Positions 27,726 through 37,222 of a DNA stretch of 43,096 nucleotides are shown piece by piece (the first letter of the stretch is position 1; every line of letters begins with the position of its first letter). The notes beneath the pieces were generated by a model. It searched no databases. It saw nothing but the letters and a program-made list of their open reading frames with translations, and was not told the origin of the DNA. Source of the DNA: Magnetococcales bacterium (GTDB taxonomy: Bacteria; Pseudomonadota; Magnetococcia; Magnetococcales; JADFYX01); NCBI GenBank assembly GCA_015231305.1, contig JADGBW010000015.1:1-43096 (forward strand). Direction: 5' to 3'. The position numbers and the translations under genes are program-made.

Positions 27726-28406
27726 CTAACAGGGTATAAGGGGCCTAAGTGCTTTATACTTAAAATTACCAAGTAAAATTTTTAACTGATCTTGAATGTT
27801 TGATATTTGCAACTCTTTTGCATGAACCATATATTTATACAACTCATTTGCTTCATTGTTTTTATTTCTTAATTTTTTTAACTCAGACTCTAACTCTAAA
27901 ACTCTCTTTTTTGACCGCTCAGAATCTATTGCAGCCTGTTTTTTACACACATTTAGAGTATTCAACAATTCAGAGTGTTTGCCATTTATAACATCTAGAT
28001 ATTTTTCAACATTTTGTTGCTCTTCCAACAGTTTGTTTTGAGTCTCAACTAGACTTCTTTTTACCATAGCAAGCTCTTTTGCTAGGTTTGCATTTTGAGT
28101 TTTTCTCAGCTGTATCTCTCGCCTAATATCCTTTTGGCTACTATTACTATTACCATTACCATATATGGTACTTGCCCAAGAACTAATATAGTCACCCTGT
28201 TGTTTAGAAGAGGTCTGCTCATGGGCAAAACGGGCTATCAATTTTATAGCAATGACATCTCCATTATAAAGAGAATTAAACTCGATATCCTCAAGTTTTT
28301 GCCCTTTCCGCTTCATATATTTATATGCTTGTTCAATGGCATTATTGCTCTCATCATAAGATCCTGATGTTGCCATATTTAATATTTTTACAAGGGTTTT
28401 ATCCAT
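27726..28406 (-). CDS. Coiled-coil protein with DUF2786-like N-terminus, unknown function
   Basis: A 226-residue protein. The first 45 residues (LVKILNMATSGSYDESNNAI, then YKYMKRKGQKLEDI) resemble the short helical DUF2786 module that often heads phage or DNA-related proteins. Residues 90-210 are a long coiled coil (RSLVETQNKLLEEQQNVEKY). Neither part indicates a reaction. GAGG is 6 bases from the ATG. It stands alone between two gene-free stretches. The DUF2786 likeness is by eye and could be wrong. Confidence 0.6.
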   Translation of the reverse strand: MDKTLVKILNMATSGSYDESNNAIEQAYKYMKRKGQKLEDIEFNSLYNGDVIAIKLIARFAHEQTSSKQQGDYISSWASTIYGNGNSNSSQKDIRREIQLRKTQNANLAKELAMVKRSLVETQNKLLEEQQNVEKYLDVINGKHSELLNTLNVCKKQAAIDSERSKKRVLELESELKKLRNKNNEANELYKYMVHAKELQISNIQDQLKILLGNFKYKALRPLIPC

Positions 28407-28849
28407 TTTACACCTCTAAAGTACCTTTTTGTCCTTTTCTTTATCTACACAAAGCTAAACATAATAATTTCAAGAAACCATCGTCATTTCCTAAAAGGTG
28501 GAAAACAAGAACAGCAACGTTGAACTCTCTAGATTCCCGCCTTCACGGGAATAACGTAATGTTATTTGTAGAGTGTCTGTTTTTGATTTGAAATCATTAT
28601 ACAGTTTGTAAATGAAGCCATAATAACAGCTAAACAAAGAACTCAAGGTTACAATAAAGCAAATATTATGCCGTTATTGAAATCCAGAGGAATTGTCTAG
28701 CTAACAATAATGACATATGCAGTAAAACCATAAAGATATTTAATTTTAAGTGGTGATACGTAAGAAAGTTACAAGCAGAATTTATTATTTACAGCACTAA
28801 ATAATAAAAATACGTCAAGAAACAGACAGCATTAGAGGGTATGAAAATC
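28407..28849. other. Gene-free spacer with a degenerate repeat-like hairpin
   Basis: About 443 bases between the coiled-coil and WD40 genes. It contains the hairpin at 28533-28552 and, some 50 bases to the left, a partial counterpart (CGTCATTTCCTAAAAGG, 28482 on). Nothing else recognisable was seen; the rest is AT-rich and poorly coding. Confidence 0.45.
28482..28556. repeat. REP/MITE-like inverted repeat remnant
   Basis: ATTCCCG (28533-28539) and CGGGAAT (28546-28552) form a perfect 7-bp stem with a six-base loop, followed by AACG. This is the form of the dispersed 'ATTCCCGCxxxxGCGGGAAT' elements common in proteobacteria. A weaker mirrored arm (CGTCATTTCC ... GGTGGAAA) lies at 28482-28504, so the whole resembles one worn copy of a palindromic mobile repeat. 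Confidence 0.5.
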
Positions 28850-30628
28850 TCATCTATTAAATAGACGTTTGATAAACCCTGGGTGTAGTTTGGAATCACT
28901 ATGTTTTTCAGCAGTCACAAAACTTGCTGCCTTATTAATGCCTCGATTTTTGTGCCATCCTATTAGTTTATCACCATCTTTGGAGGCAGCATAAACCTTA
29001 TTTGGAGTCCAGACTACCCAACGTTTTTTATCTCTATGGGGAAGAAGTGAGAGAAAATGACGACCAGAAGCAGTGCGATACCAGCGGATTACACCATCCT
29101 TATGGGCTGCAACTATCACCTTATTATCAAGGCTTATATTTACCCCTTCAATAGGCGTTTCAACTGGGGTTACCCACCTTTTGCGCCCAGAATCATCATA
29201 AAGTATTATGTTATCTGATGTACCAATAATAAAAAAACGATTATGACGGGCAATAGCAAGAGAGTTTACCTGCTCACTGTCTCCTAACTTAAGTTTTCGT
29301 CTGTTAAATTTTAACTGCCCAATTTTTTTATCCCAACCTGTGACCAAAAAAGAAGTAGATTTAGTTAACGGTTTATACATCTTACCTGCTACCGCCCTAC
29401 GACTTAGTAGCCTAAGATCACGAACTGAAAATTTTCCTCTACTTTTTCCCAATTTATCATAAGGGAAACCAACTGTACTACCGTCAGCTGATATTAAAAG
29501 CTCATTTTGCCAAGCCTCAAAACTAGCAGTTGGCTTGGAACGTCTAAAATGTAAAAAACCATTATTATCAATACCACCTAATACTGGCTTTAAACCGCTA
29601 TAGAGAATATCACCACTATTTAATACTATAATCTGTGAAATTGGGCTTTTATAAACAGGAAGATCGAGAAACTCCCCCCAACCTGAAATGTTTGCTTGAC
29701 CACTATTTTTCCAATAGCGAATTAAACTGTTATGCGAGCTTTTATGGTTACCTGCTGCAAATAAAGATTTACCATCTTTTGACCAAGCAACTGTACGAAA
29801 ATCTCCAACCCCTGCGGTATCATCAGGAAAATAAAGAATTTTTAAATCATGTGCCGAGAAAACTGATACAACAGGGCGATTACTAAAACCAACTGCTATT
29901 TTTTCGTTATCAGGAGAGAAAACTGCTGAATATGGTTGATAATTTTCAGCTAGTTTTTTCCTTTTTATTGGCCTAAATCTATTGTCATACAATCTTATAT
30001 AACCATCTAAACTGGAGGTTACAAGACCACCATTTTGATTAAAATCTACCCATATTGCATCATTCCCATAATCTTTATCACTTCTTAATAAACGACCATC
30101 ATAAATTTGGAATACACTTAGACCCCCTGTACCTTTCATAACAGCAGCTAAATATTTACCAGAAGGAGATATGGCCATATGTTTAACTTCTGCTGGTAGA
30201 GACTTAATACGTAATAAAATATTACCGCTTGCTGTATCAAAAATGTATATACAATATCCCTTAGAAGGTTCCCAAGTTTTGCATGTGTTTCCAGAAGCTG
30301 CAATTAACACCCCGTCCGGGGATACAGTTACAGCATTTAATTCTCCTTCTAAACCATGGTCTATTGGAACCCGCATGATTTTTCGCAAACGACCAGAAGG
30401 TAGCTGCCAAATTCTAAGGGTTTTATCTTGTGAGCTTGAGACAAAAAAACTGTTAGCACTATCAGTTGCAATACGTAAAATTGGTTCCGTATGCATCTGT
30501 GCTTCTAAGCTCAGAATAGGCTTTTTGCTAGGCTCTTCACCATAACTAACATCAGTAAATGATAAAAAAAAGCAGAATATATATATAAATAGCTTAATGG
30601 TATTAGGAAAAGAAAATATTTTATACAT
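28850..30628 (-). CDS. Exported WD40-repeat protein with the linker of WD40-caspase proteins
   Basis: A 592-residue protein with a signal peptide (hydrophobic 10-26, cleavage near VSYG-EE). WD40-type blades cover about 40-520; clear units include VSSSQDKTLRIWQLPSG, VSPDGVLIAASG, FSPDNEKIAVGFSN and WSKDGKSLFAAG. The C-terminus (about 525-575: RWVVWTPNKVYAASKDGDKL and IGWHKNRGINKAA) is the segment that in bacterial WD40-peptidase C14 proteins joins the propeller to the caspase-like domain. The protein then ends at FIKRLFNR with no protease domain in frame. It may therefore be a truncated or split member. Its ribosome binding site is weak. Confidence 0.75.
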   Translation of the reverse strand: MYKIFSFPNTIKLFIYIFCFFLSFTDVSYGEEPSKKPILSLEAQMHTEPILRIATDSANSFFVSSSQDKTLRIWQLPSGRLRKIMRVPIDHGLEGELNAVTVSPDGVLIAASGNTCKTWEPSKGYCIYIFDTASGNILLRIKSLPAEVKHMAISPSGKYLAAVMKGTGGLSVFQIYDGRLLRSDKDYGNDAIWVDFNQNGGLVTSSLDGYIRLYDNRFRPIKRKKLAENYQPYSAVFSPDNEKIAVGFSNRPVVSVFSAHDLKILYFPDDTAGVGDFRTVAWSKDGKSLFAAGNHKSSHNSLIRYWKNSGQANISGWGEFLDLPVYKSPISQIIVLNSGDILYSGLKPVLGGIDNNGFLHFRRSKPTASFEAWQNELLISADGSTVGFPYDKLGKSRGKFSVRDLRLLSRRAVAGKMYKPLTKSTSFLVTGWDKKIGQLKFNRRKLKLGDSEQVNSLAIARHNRFFIIGTSDNIILYDDSGRKRWVTPVETPIEGVNISLDNKVIVAAHKDGVIRWYRTASGRHFLSLLPHRDKKRWVVWTPNKVYAASKDGDKLIGWHKNRGINKAASFVTAEKHSDSKLHPGFIKRLFNR

Positions 30629-30666
30629 GGGCTTTTTCGTAGCCTTGTAAGGATAAGAACTATCCT

Positions 30667-31335
30667 CTACCTAATAAGGTCGTTACGTTTCATAATTTGA
30701 TATATTTCTCGACTAACCCACGCATCTGTTGCAGCATAAAGAAGTTGAAAGTTTTTTAAGTTTTTAGCCTCCCAGTTAGAGCACTGCGCCCGTTTGGAAA
30801 TTCTAAAACCAAAAAAACGTGCTGCCATGCTGCGCAGTCCACGGCTTTGAATACTGGCTTTGCTAGCCATATTTCCTACATCAATAAACCCCTCAGGCTC
30901 AAAAGGCATTACTGCTTGCAACTGGTCGATATCGTTAACCAAACCAACACCAACCTTAAGAATGTTCTTATTTTTTAATAGACCTGCAATTGGAGAGAGA
31001 TTTTTTATTCTGTTTAACTGAAATAGAGTTACTTCGTGTTCTCCAGCTAACTGTAAAATACAAGGATTATGGGTCACTCCTTTACGAAAAACTGGTTTGG
31101 TTTCAGTATCAAAACCTAAAACAGTCTCTTTTTGTAGACGAGAAACAGCGTCAGCCACAGCTTCTTCTGAGTTTACAAGAGTAATTTTTCCATCCCATTT
31201 TCGTATTGGAAGACTATTTATCTGGTCTTTAGACATTTTAGTGCGAAAATCAGACGGTAACTTTGCAACAGGAACACTATTATTTTTTTCTTCCATAATA
31301 TGTTCGGTGTGTGACAGCTTTGTAGATTGATCCAT
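30667..31335 (-). CDS. DEDDy 3'-5' exonuclease, RNase D-like
   Basis: A 222-residue exonuclease domain protein. The four metal ligands are D76 and E78 (GFDTET), D135 (NDIDQL) and D204, with Y200 (YAATD) marking the DEDDy class of RNase D and WRN-type enzymes. HRDC domains are absent, so it is shorter than RNase D. It follows the GGDEF-EAL gene after three bases and is preceded by a GGTAGGTG ribosome binding site, suggesting coupling. The substrate (RNA or DNA) is not evident. Confidence 0.88.
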   Translation of the reverse strand: MDQSTKLSHTEHIMEEKNNSVPVAKLPSDFRTKMSKDQINSLPIRKWDGKITLVNSEEAVADAVSRLQKETVLGFDTETKPVFRKGVTHNPCILQLAGEHEVTLFQLNRIKNLSPIAGLLKNKNILKVGVGLVNDIDQLQAVMPFEPEGFIDVGNMASKASIQSRGLRSMAARFFGFRISKRAQCSNWEAKNLKNFQLLYAATDAWVSREIYQIMKRNDLIR

Positions 31336-31338
31336 AAT

Positions 31339-33096
31339 TCACCTACCCTTTGTTGTTTTAGGGTCAGAGGCTTTTTCTACAACATGTTTCAACTCCACAC
31401 CGTTTTTTAATAATTCTGTAAATTTGTCTACTTTCACAGGAGCACTAAATAGATATCCCTGCATCTCATTACAATTTAAATTTTGCATAATTTCTAGCTG
31501 AGCCACTGTCTCAACCCCTTCAACAATTACAGTCTGGTTAAGACTATGAGCCATGGCGATAATAGCATTTACTATGGCTTTATCTCCTTCATCATTTGCT
31601 ATGGCATTTACAAATGAACGATCAATTTTAAGAGTTTTAAATGGAAAATGACGCAACTGGCTAAGTGATGAATACCCTGTTCCAAAATCGTCTATTGAAA
31701 GCTTAACACCCATGTCACCAATACGGTTTAGTATTAATACAGCCTTTTTGACATCATCCATAATTGCGCTTTCAGTTATCTCTAAATCAAGGTATCCAGG
31801 ATCAATTCCTGTTTCAGCAAGAGATTCCTTAACAACTTTTTCAATATCTTGTCTTTGAAACTGTACTGCAGAAAGGTTAACCCCAACCCGTACAGGAGGT
31901 AAGTTCATATCACGCCAAATGGCCACCTGCCTACATGCTGTTCTTATTACCCAATCACCAATTGGTAAAATTAACCCTGTCTCCTCAGCTACCGGAATAA
32001 ACTCAACAGGAGATATAACTCCCTGTTCAGGGTGAATCCAACGTAACAGAGCCTCAGCACCAATAATTTTTCCAGTTTTAAGATCAATTTGAGGCTGATA
32101 GTAGAGATGTAACTGCCCACCTTCAACTGCCTCTCTTAAGCTGCTTTCAAGGGCAAAACGTCGACGTGCTACATCTGCCATTTTATGGGAAAAAAACTGG
32201 TAATTATTCCGGCTACCTTGCCGTGCATGTGAGAGAGCTGTTTTGGCGTTATTTAACAACTCTTCAGGATTTCTGCCATCTTGAGGAAAAAGGGTAATTC
32301 CTACAGCAGCGGTAACTTCTATAGATTTTCCACCTAACTCTACTGGTTGTGCCAGTGCCTCGTATACCTTTTGTGCTACAAATCCAGAGTTTCGTACTGC
32401 TCCTGGTCCTTCATCGATGTCTGATAACAACATACCAAATTCATCTGCTCCAATACGGGCTACAGAGTCACTATCTCGCAGACAATTAGTTAAGCGACCA
32501 GCAATTAAACAGAGAAGCTCATCACCAAGCTTTGTACCTAAAGAGTCATTTACTTGATGGAAACGGTCTAGGTCAAGAATCATAACCCCAACCGATTGCT
32601 CTTGACGATGGGCATTAGCCACAGCTTGTAGAAGACGGTCTGTAAACACTGGCAGAGTTGCAAGTTTGGTCAAGTTATCTCTTGCAGTAATGGCCTGTCC
32701 ACCAGCGCGGACTAACTCTAAATGTCCATGTTCTGCCAGCTGACATAGATAATAACGTACGGGACCACTCTTGGGAAGAACGGCACTTACCTTTAAAAAA
32801 CCTTTAATAATACGGTCGTTTACAAGAGTTTGTTGTATATCACCCTGCCAAAAACCGTCTTGCCATAAACCTTCACGTATAGGATCAAAAAAATCATTAA
32901 TATTGCCAGTCTTAAGCATTCGGACAACGCTTTTGGATTCTATAGAGTCTTGTCCAAGAGAGGTCATTGTTACAAATGCTTGATTTACACGACAGACAAT
33001 ACCATGCCTATCAACCAGCATAACCCCTTCTAGACTATTTTCTAAAAGAAGGTTTAGCAGTTTTTCATCAAATGATCCTTCATTTTTTACAACCAT
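31339..33096 (-). CDS. PAS-GGDEF-EAL cyclic di-GMP phosphodiesterase-type protein
   Basis: A 585-residue cytosolic signalling protein without membrane segments. It has a PAS domain (about 12-130), a GGDEF domain (about 140-300) whose motif is GADEF (216-220), and an EAL domain with EAL at 348-350. The EAL domain keeps its catalytic set (GAEALLRW, GVNLSAVQF, DLEITESAIM, IDDFGTGYSSL, LKIDRSFV, VEGVET), so phosphodiesterase activity is likely. Cyclase activity with GADEF is doubtful; the domain may act as a GTP sensor. ATG 33096 is preferred to the TTG at 33108. Translation probably continues into the exonuclease gene. Confidence 0.92.
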   Translation of the reverse strand: MVVKNEGSFDEKLLNLLLENSLEGVMLVDRHGIVCRVNQAFVTMTSLGQDSIESKSVVRMLKTGNINDFFDPIREGLWQDGFWQGDIQQTLVNDRIIKGFLKVSAVLPKSGPVRYYLCQLAEHGHLELVRAGGQAITARDNLTKLATLPVFTDRLLQAVANAHRQEQSVGVMILDLDRFHQVNDSLGTKLGDELLCLIAGRLTNCLRDSDSVARIGADEFGMLLSDIDEGPGAVRNSGFVAQKVYEALAQPVELGGKSIEVTAAVGITLFPQDGRNPEELLNNAKTALSHARQGSRNNYQFFSHKMADVARRRFALESSLREAVEGGQLHLYYQPQIDLKTGKIIGAEALLRWIHPEQGVISPVEFIPVAEETGLILPIGDWVIRTACRQVAIWRDMNLPPVRVGVNLSAVQFQRQDIEKVVKESLAETGIDPGYLDLEITESAIMDDVKKAVLILNRIGDMGVKLSIDDFGTGYSSLSQLRHFPFKTLKIDRSFVNAIANDEGDKAIVNAIIAMAHSLNQTVIVEGVETVAQLEIMQNLNCNEMQGYLFSAPVKVDKFTELLKNGVELKHVVEKASDPKTTKGR

Positions 33097-33193
33097 GAGG
33101 TTACCCAATCAACTAAAACAACAATAACAAGAACCCCCCAAAATATATTAACCTACCGATAATGCACCCAACTACCCACGTAAAACAAGCATA

Positions 33194-34432
33194 TTATGAC
33201 ACAACACCTTTGATTGCTGCAATCCGCTGGATTAAAGGTGGGTGAGAATGGTTCAGTATAACGTATAAAGGATGTGGTGTCAGATTAGAAAGTGTATCTA
33301 CTGATAGTTTTTTTAGTGCAGATATCAATGGTTGCCGATCGGGTATGGTATGTACCGCAAAACTATCAGCTTCAAACTCATTTTTACGTGAGACAAATTT
33401 TAATACTGGCCCCAGTAACATATCAAGAGGAGCCAACAAAAAACTAAAAAAAGTTAAACCAGCATATATTGAAATTTGTTCCATCTGAAAAGCTGCAAAA
33501 AGCCCTTCCTCAGAAATAAAAACAGACATAAGATAAAACATAACCCCCATATGGATTATACCAAATATGAGCGACTGTATCATATGTCGCTTTTTTTGAT
33601 GGCCTACTTCATGGGCTAACACAGCTACTAACTCATCTGTTGAATAATCTTTAATCAAGGTATCAAACAAACCTATACGACGGTTTTTACCAAAGCCAGA
33701 AAAAAATGCATTGGCTTTTGATGAACGTTTAGAACCATCAACCTCAAATATATCCGCAACAGTAAAACCAACCTTTGTAGTATACTGCAAAATTGCCTGT
33801 TTTAATTCACCATCTGCTAAAGGGGTAAAACGGTTGAACAGTGGCATCAGCCAAACTGGCGCAATGTATTGTACCAATAGTAAAAAAGCTGTAGTAGCCC
33901 CCCAACAATAGATCCAAGCATCAGAACCCGCATAAGCAAAAAACCAAAGAATAGCACTAAGCATTGGTATACCAAGTACAGCAGCTAACACCAAACCCTT
34001 AATACGGTCTAAAATAAATGTCTTGGGAGTAGTTTTGTTAAAGCCATATCTCTCTTCAATAACAAATGTACCATAAATAGAAAATGGCAATGTTAATATA
34101 TTACCCAATAAAATTAAGATACTTATATAAAGCACACCTGAACCAAGACCACCCCAAGCTAATGATCGTACCCAAACATCTAGCATGTTAAATCCGCCCC
34201 ACCACCACCAAAGTAGAAGTGCTACTAAATCTGTGGTGGAACCAGCAATCTCCAAACGGTATTTATCACGTGCGTAAGTAAACGATCTTTTGCAGGTTTC
34301 ACTATCGACAAGGTCTGCAAGCTCTTTGGGTGGAGTCTCTGGCATAGATTGGACATTTAAACGTGTTGCGATAAATTGCAGCATATAACCAGCCAAAAGA
34401 GCCACTAATACTATCCATGCGTAACTATTCAA
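33194..34432 (-). CDS. Ste24-type M48 zinc metalloprotease, inner membrane
   Basis: A 412-residue integral membrane protease with about seven hydrophobic segments. The zinc motif HEVGH is at 274-278, the third ligand is E352 in NEFEADSFA, and the C-terminal SHPPLIQRI is typical of the Ste24/CAAX protease I family. In bacteria these act in membrane-protein quality control. The TTG start at 34432 has AGAGG 5 bases upstream, and the preceding gene stops two bases before it, so the pair is coupled. True CAAX substrates are unlikely in bacteria. Confidence 0.93.
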   Translation of the reverse strand: MNSYAWIVLVALLAGYMLQFIATRLNVQSMPETPPKELADLVDSETCKRSFTYARDKYRLEIAGSTTDLVALLLWWWWGGFNMLDVWVRSLAWGGLGSGVLYISILILLGNILTLPFSIYGTFVIEERYGFNKTTPKTFILDRIKGLVLAAVLGIPMLSAILWFFAYAGSDAWIYCWGATTAFLLLVQYIAPVWLMPLFNRFTPLADGELKQAILQYTTKVGFTVADIFEVDGSKRSSKANAFFSGFGKNRRIGLFDTLIKDYSTDELVAVLAHEVGHQKKRHMIQSLIFGIIHMGVMFYLMSVFISEEGLFAAFQMEQISIYAGLTFFSFLLAPLDMLLGPVLKFVSRKNEFEADSFAVHTIPDRQPLISALKKLSVDTLSNLTPHPLYVILNHSHPPLIQRIAAIKGVVS

Positions 34433-34434
34433 TT

Positions 34435-35793
34435 TTACCTCTTTTTAAATAAACGAAAAAAAAATGCTGAAACTGTAGAACTAACCAAGCTAATTATAAA
34501 AAGTGGATGAAAAGATTTAATAAAAATCTCACGATAGGTAGCACTACCTGTAAAAGTATCCCATAAAATTCTGCTCATACGACGATTCAAATTAGGCTGC
34601 GACTGTTCTTTAATTACCATAGCAACCATACCACCACTGAAAAGTTTAAATTTTTGATATAACATCGTGATAATAAAAATAAAATTACCAATTATATTAT
34701 CATAGGCAATGCGTTGACAAACTGGAGCATAATGTTTTTTAAAGTCATCGCTACTTACACCAAAAAACAGAGCTGTAACCACACTTGCTTTTGCAGTTAT
34801 ATAAGCAGCACCAATTCCATCTTTATATAGCCTGGATACTGCACAATCACCAATCATAACAATTCGATCACCATATGGCTTTACAGCTGGGCCTACATTT
34901 AGGTTAGGCATGCAGAAACATGCTTGCCCAATATCTATCTCTTTCTCTTTAAAGTGCCAATTTAAAGAGTCCGGCAGACAACTACGAACTTCTTTTGAGT
35001 TCATAAACTCTTCTACCAATGTTTTGTTTATACCTTCACCCATTAGGCTGATTGTAACGTATTCTACCTTGGGTATTATTGCCGCAAATTTTAACCCTGG
35101 TATATCCAGTAAAAAAATGTGCATGGAGCCTCCTAGGTACTCCTGCACTACAGATTCTCCAAGATATATCTCTGATACAAACCCTTTTTTTACTGGAGGT
35201 TTTTCGTAGGAGAACCCAAGAGTTGTGAATTTTTTTAAAATAGATGCATTAACTCCTACAGCACCAATAAGCAGATCATAAGTTTTTGTTTCAGAACTTT
35301 TACAATGTATCTGGGGTAAACCATCCTTAAAAAAGATATCATCTACCCGTTTATTGATAACATTAACCCCACGCTTTTTTGCCAAATTCAGCAGATAACC
35401 ATCAAAACTCTCCCAACTAGAGTCCCCCGCTGACTCCCTGGGACCAGCACCACGATAAACAGTGGCTATACGCAAATCGTCTGATGGAGTGTTAATTGAC
35501 ACTGTCGGTAGAGCGGAAGTATGGAGAATGTAGGACTCAATACCACGTTGAACAACTTGAAGAGGTAAATCAATGCCTTCTGCTGCTAATGTCTGCACAA
35601 GGTTTTCAGAAACAACCCCTGCACACATGTTGCAACCTGGAGGGCCAAAACGGTTAAAATCTCTGGGTTCGTAGATATCTACTGTAATATCCCAATCTAC
35701 ACGTTGTGCCATCTCCAACAGGAAAAAACCGGCCATTGCTCCTGCCGGTCCTCCGCCTATAATTCCTATTTTAGCATTGTTAGATAAATTCAC
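34435..35793 (-). CDS. Geranylgeranyl-reductase-like FAD oxidoreductase
   Basis: A 452-residue flavoprotein. The dinucleotide motif GIIGGGPAGA is at 9-18, and the family loop PPGCNMCAGVVSE contains a CxxC pair. The second FAD motif (MIGDCAVSRLYKDGIGAAY) is present near 330-350. A hydrophobic C-terminal segment (PLFIISLVSSTVSAFFF) suggests membrane attachment. Homologues reduce isoprenoid chains of lipids, quinones or chlorophyll; the substrate here is unknown. The GTG start at 35793 has no good ribosome binding site, but the FAD motif begins at residue 11, so the start cannot be much later. It is coupled to the Ste24-type gene by a two-base gap. Confidence 0.82.
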   Translation of the reverse strand: MNLSNNAKIGIIGGGPAGAMAGFFLLEMAQRVDWDITVDIYEPRDFNRFGPPGCNMCAGVVSENLVQTLAAEGIDLPLQVVQRGIESYILHTSALPTVSINTPSDDLRIATVYRGAGPRESAGDSSWESFDGYLLNLAKKRGVNVINKRVDDIFFKDGLPQIHCKSSETKTYDLLIGAVGVNASILKKFTTLGFSYEKPPVKKGFVSEIYLGESVVQEYLGGSMHIFLLDIPGLKFAAIIPKVEYVTISLMGEGINKTLVEEFMNSKEVRSCLPDSLNWHFKEKEIDIGQACFCMPNLNVGPAVKPYGDRIVMIGDCAVSRLYKDGIGAAYITAKASVVTALFFGVSSDDFKKHYAPVCQRIAYDNIIGNFIFIITMLYQKFKLFSGGMVAMVIKEQSQPNLNRRMSRILWDTFTGSATYREIFIKSFHPLFIISLVSSTVSAFFFRLFKKR

Positions 35794-35820
35794 GTATATA
35801 AATAACTATCACAGTGCAGG

Positions 35821-36789
35821 TTAAATTGACTTAAGAAAACCAAAGCCCCAGCCTGCCTGTTTAGTAGTGGGCGGTTCAACTGGAGTTTTTTCAACCACCT
35901 TCTTTTTCTTCCAATCAGGCCCTGGATCAGCAACTATTACCTGATCTTTACCGCTAGTTTTACATTTAGTTAACGCCTTAAACGCTGCTTTATTTAGGTT
36001 TACCGTTTTATCATGTTCTGGATAAATAGCGATACCACAACTAAAGGTTGATACAATATCTACAATACCTGTATCTTTAACGTGCTCGCTATATGACTCT
36101 TTAACCTTCTCCATCACCTTGGATGCTGCCATACCGTCGGCCTCATAGAGAAGTACACCAAAACGGTCTTCTGCATAACGGCCAACAATATCATTGTGAC
36201 GCAAATGTTGTTTTAAAATAGAACCTAGTGATTTAAGAAGAGATTCACCAATTTCTATGCCATGTTTTTCGCAGATATCACCATAGCCATCCATATCTAT
36301 TATGGCAAAAGCCATGGTCTGCATTAAACGCCTAGCCCTGTTGACTTCTGCATCTAAAAAGAGTGCTAAATCAATATAACTAGAAAACCCAGTAATTTCA
36401 CAGCAACTCTCATCTTGGTTATAAAAACCACGCATTAAAGTGTGGTCTTGATCATAGATTCGCCGGGCCATACTCTGGATAGTACGAAAAGCCAATGATG
36501 GGTCTTGATGTAATTTAGTTATAAAAGCCCGCTCATCGACTTTAAGTACCACACAATCTTTAAGAGCACGGGCCGAAGCAAAACGTGACTTACAAGCAAA
36601 GAGTGATATTTCACCAAATACATCACCCTTTTTTTTTATAGTTAACCTATTGGCTCCGAACTCCGTCTCCATGACGATTTCGACTTTGCCTTTTTGCACC
36701 ACATACATACAGTCGGCACTTTCGCCCTGCTGGAAGATAACCTCTCCCTTTTTGAATTTTGTGCCTAAAGCTCGTGATGATTTTGTCAT
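35821..36789 (-). CDS. Cyclic-nucleotide-binding protein with degenerate GGDEF domain
   Basis: A 322-residue protein with a cNMP-binding domain (about 8-115; GDVFGEISLFACKSRFASAR holds the phosphate cassette) and a GGDEF-fold domain (about 130-295) beginning with AFAIIDMDGYGDICEKHG. The signature position reads YAEDRF (205-210) in place of GGDEF, so diguanylate cyclase activity is unlikely and a sensor or scaffolding role is inferred. A Lys/Pro-rich C-terminus follows. It starts 10 bases after glnB, so co-transcription with the PII gene is likely. Confidence 0.88.
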   Translation of the reverse strand: MTKSSRALGTKFKKGEVIFQQGESADCMYVVQKGKVEIVMETEFGANRLTIKKKGDVFGEISLFACKSRFASARALKDCVVLKVDERAFITKLHQDPSLAFRTIQSMARRIYDQDHTLMRGFYNQDESCCEITGFSSYIDLALFLDAEVNRARRLMQTMAFAIIDMDGYGDICEKHGIEIGESLLKSLGSILKQHLRHNDIVGRYAEDRFGVLLYEADGMAASKVMEKVKESYSEHVKDTGIVDIVSTFSCGIAIYPEHDKTVNLNKAAFKALTKCKTSGKDQVIVADPGPDWKKKKVVEKTPVEPPTTKQAGWGFGFLKSI

Positions 36790-36799
36790 AAGTTATAGA

Positions 36800-37141
<342 letters not shown>

Positions 37142-37222
37142 CTACATCTCTCCACCAATCAAGTGTGGTGATTGCCAGTTAATATATACTAGAAACCACA
37201 TATAAAAGTTTTTCATTAAAAA

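Noticed and set aside
27578-27772. 64-codon minus-strand frame overlapping the end of the coiled-coil gene
   Set aside because: No ribosome binding site or recognisable composition was seen; it is a chance frame in AT-rich sequence.
34432-35793. CAAX prenylation pathway from the Ste24-like protease and isoprenoid reductase
   Set aside because: No prenyltransferase or CAAX-ended protein was found, and bacterial Ste24-type enzymes usually act in membrane-protein quality control.
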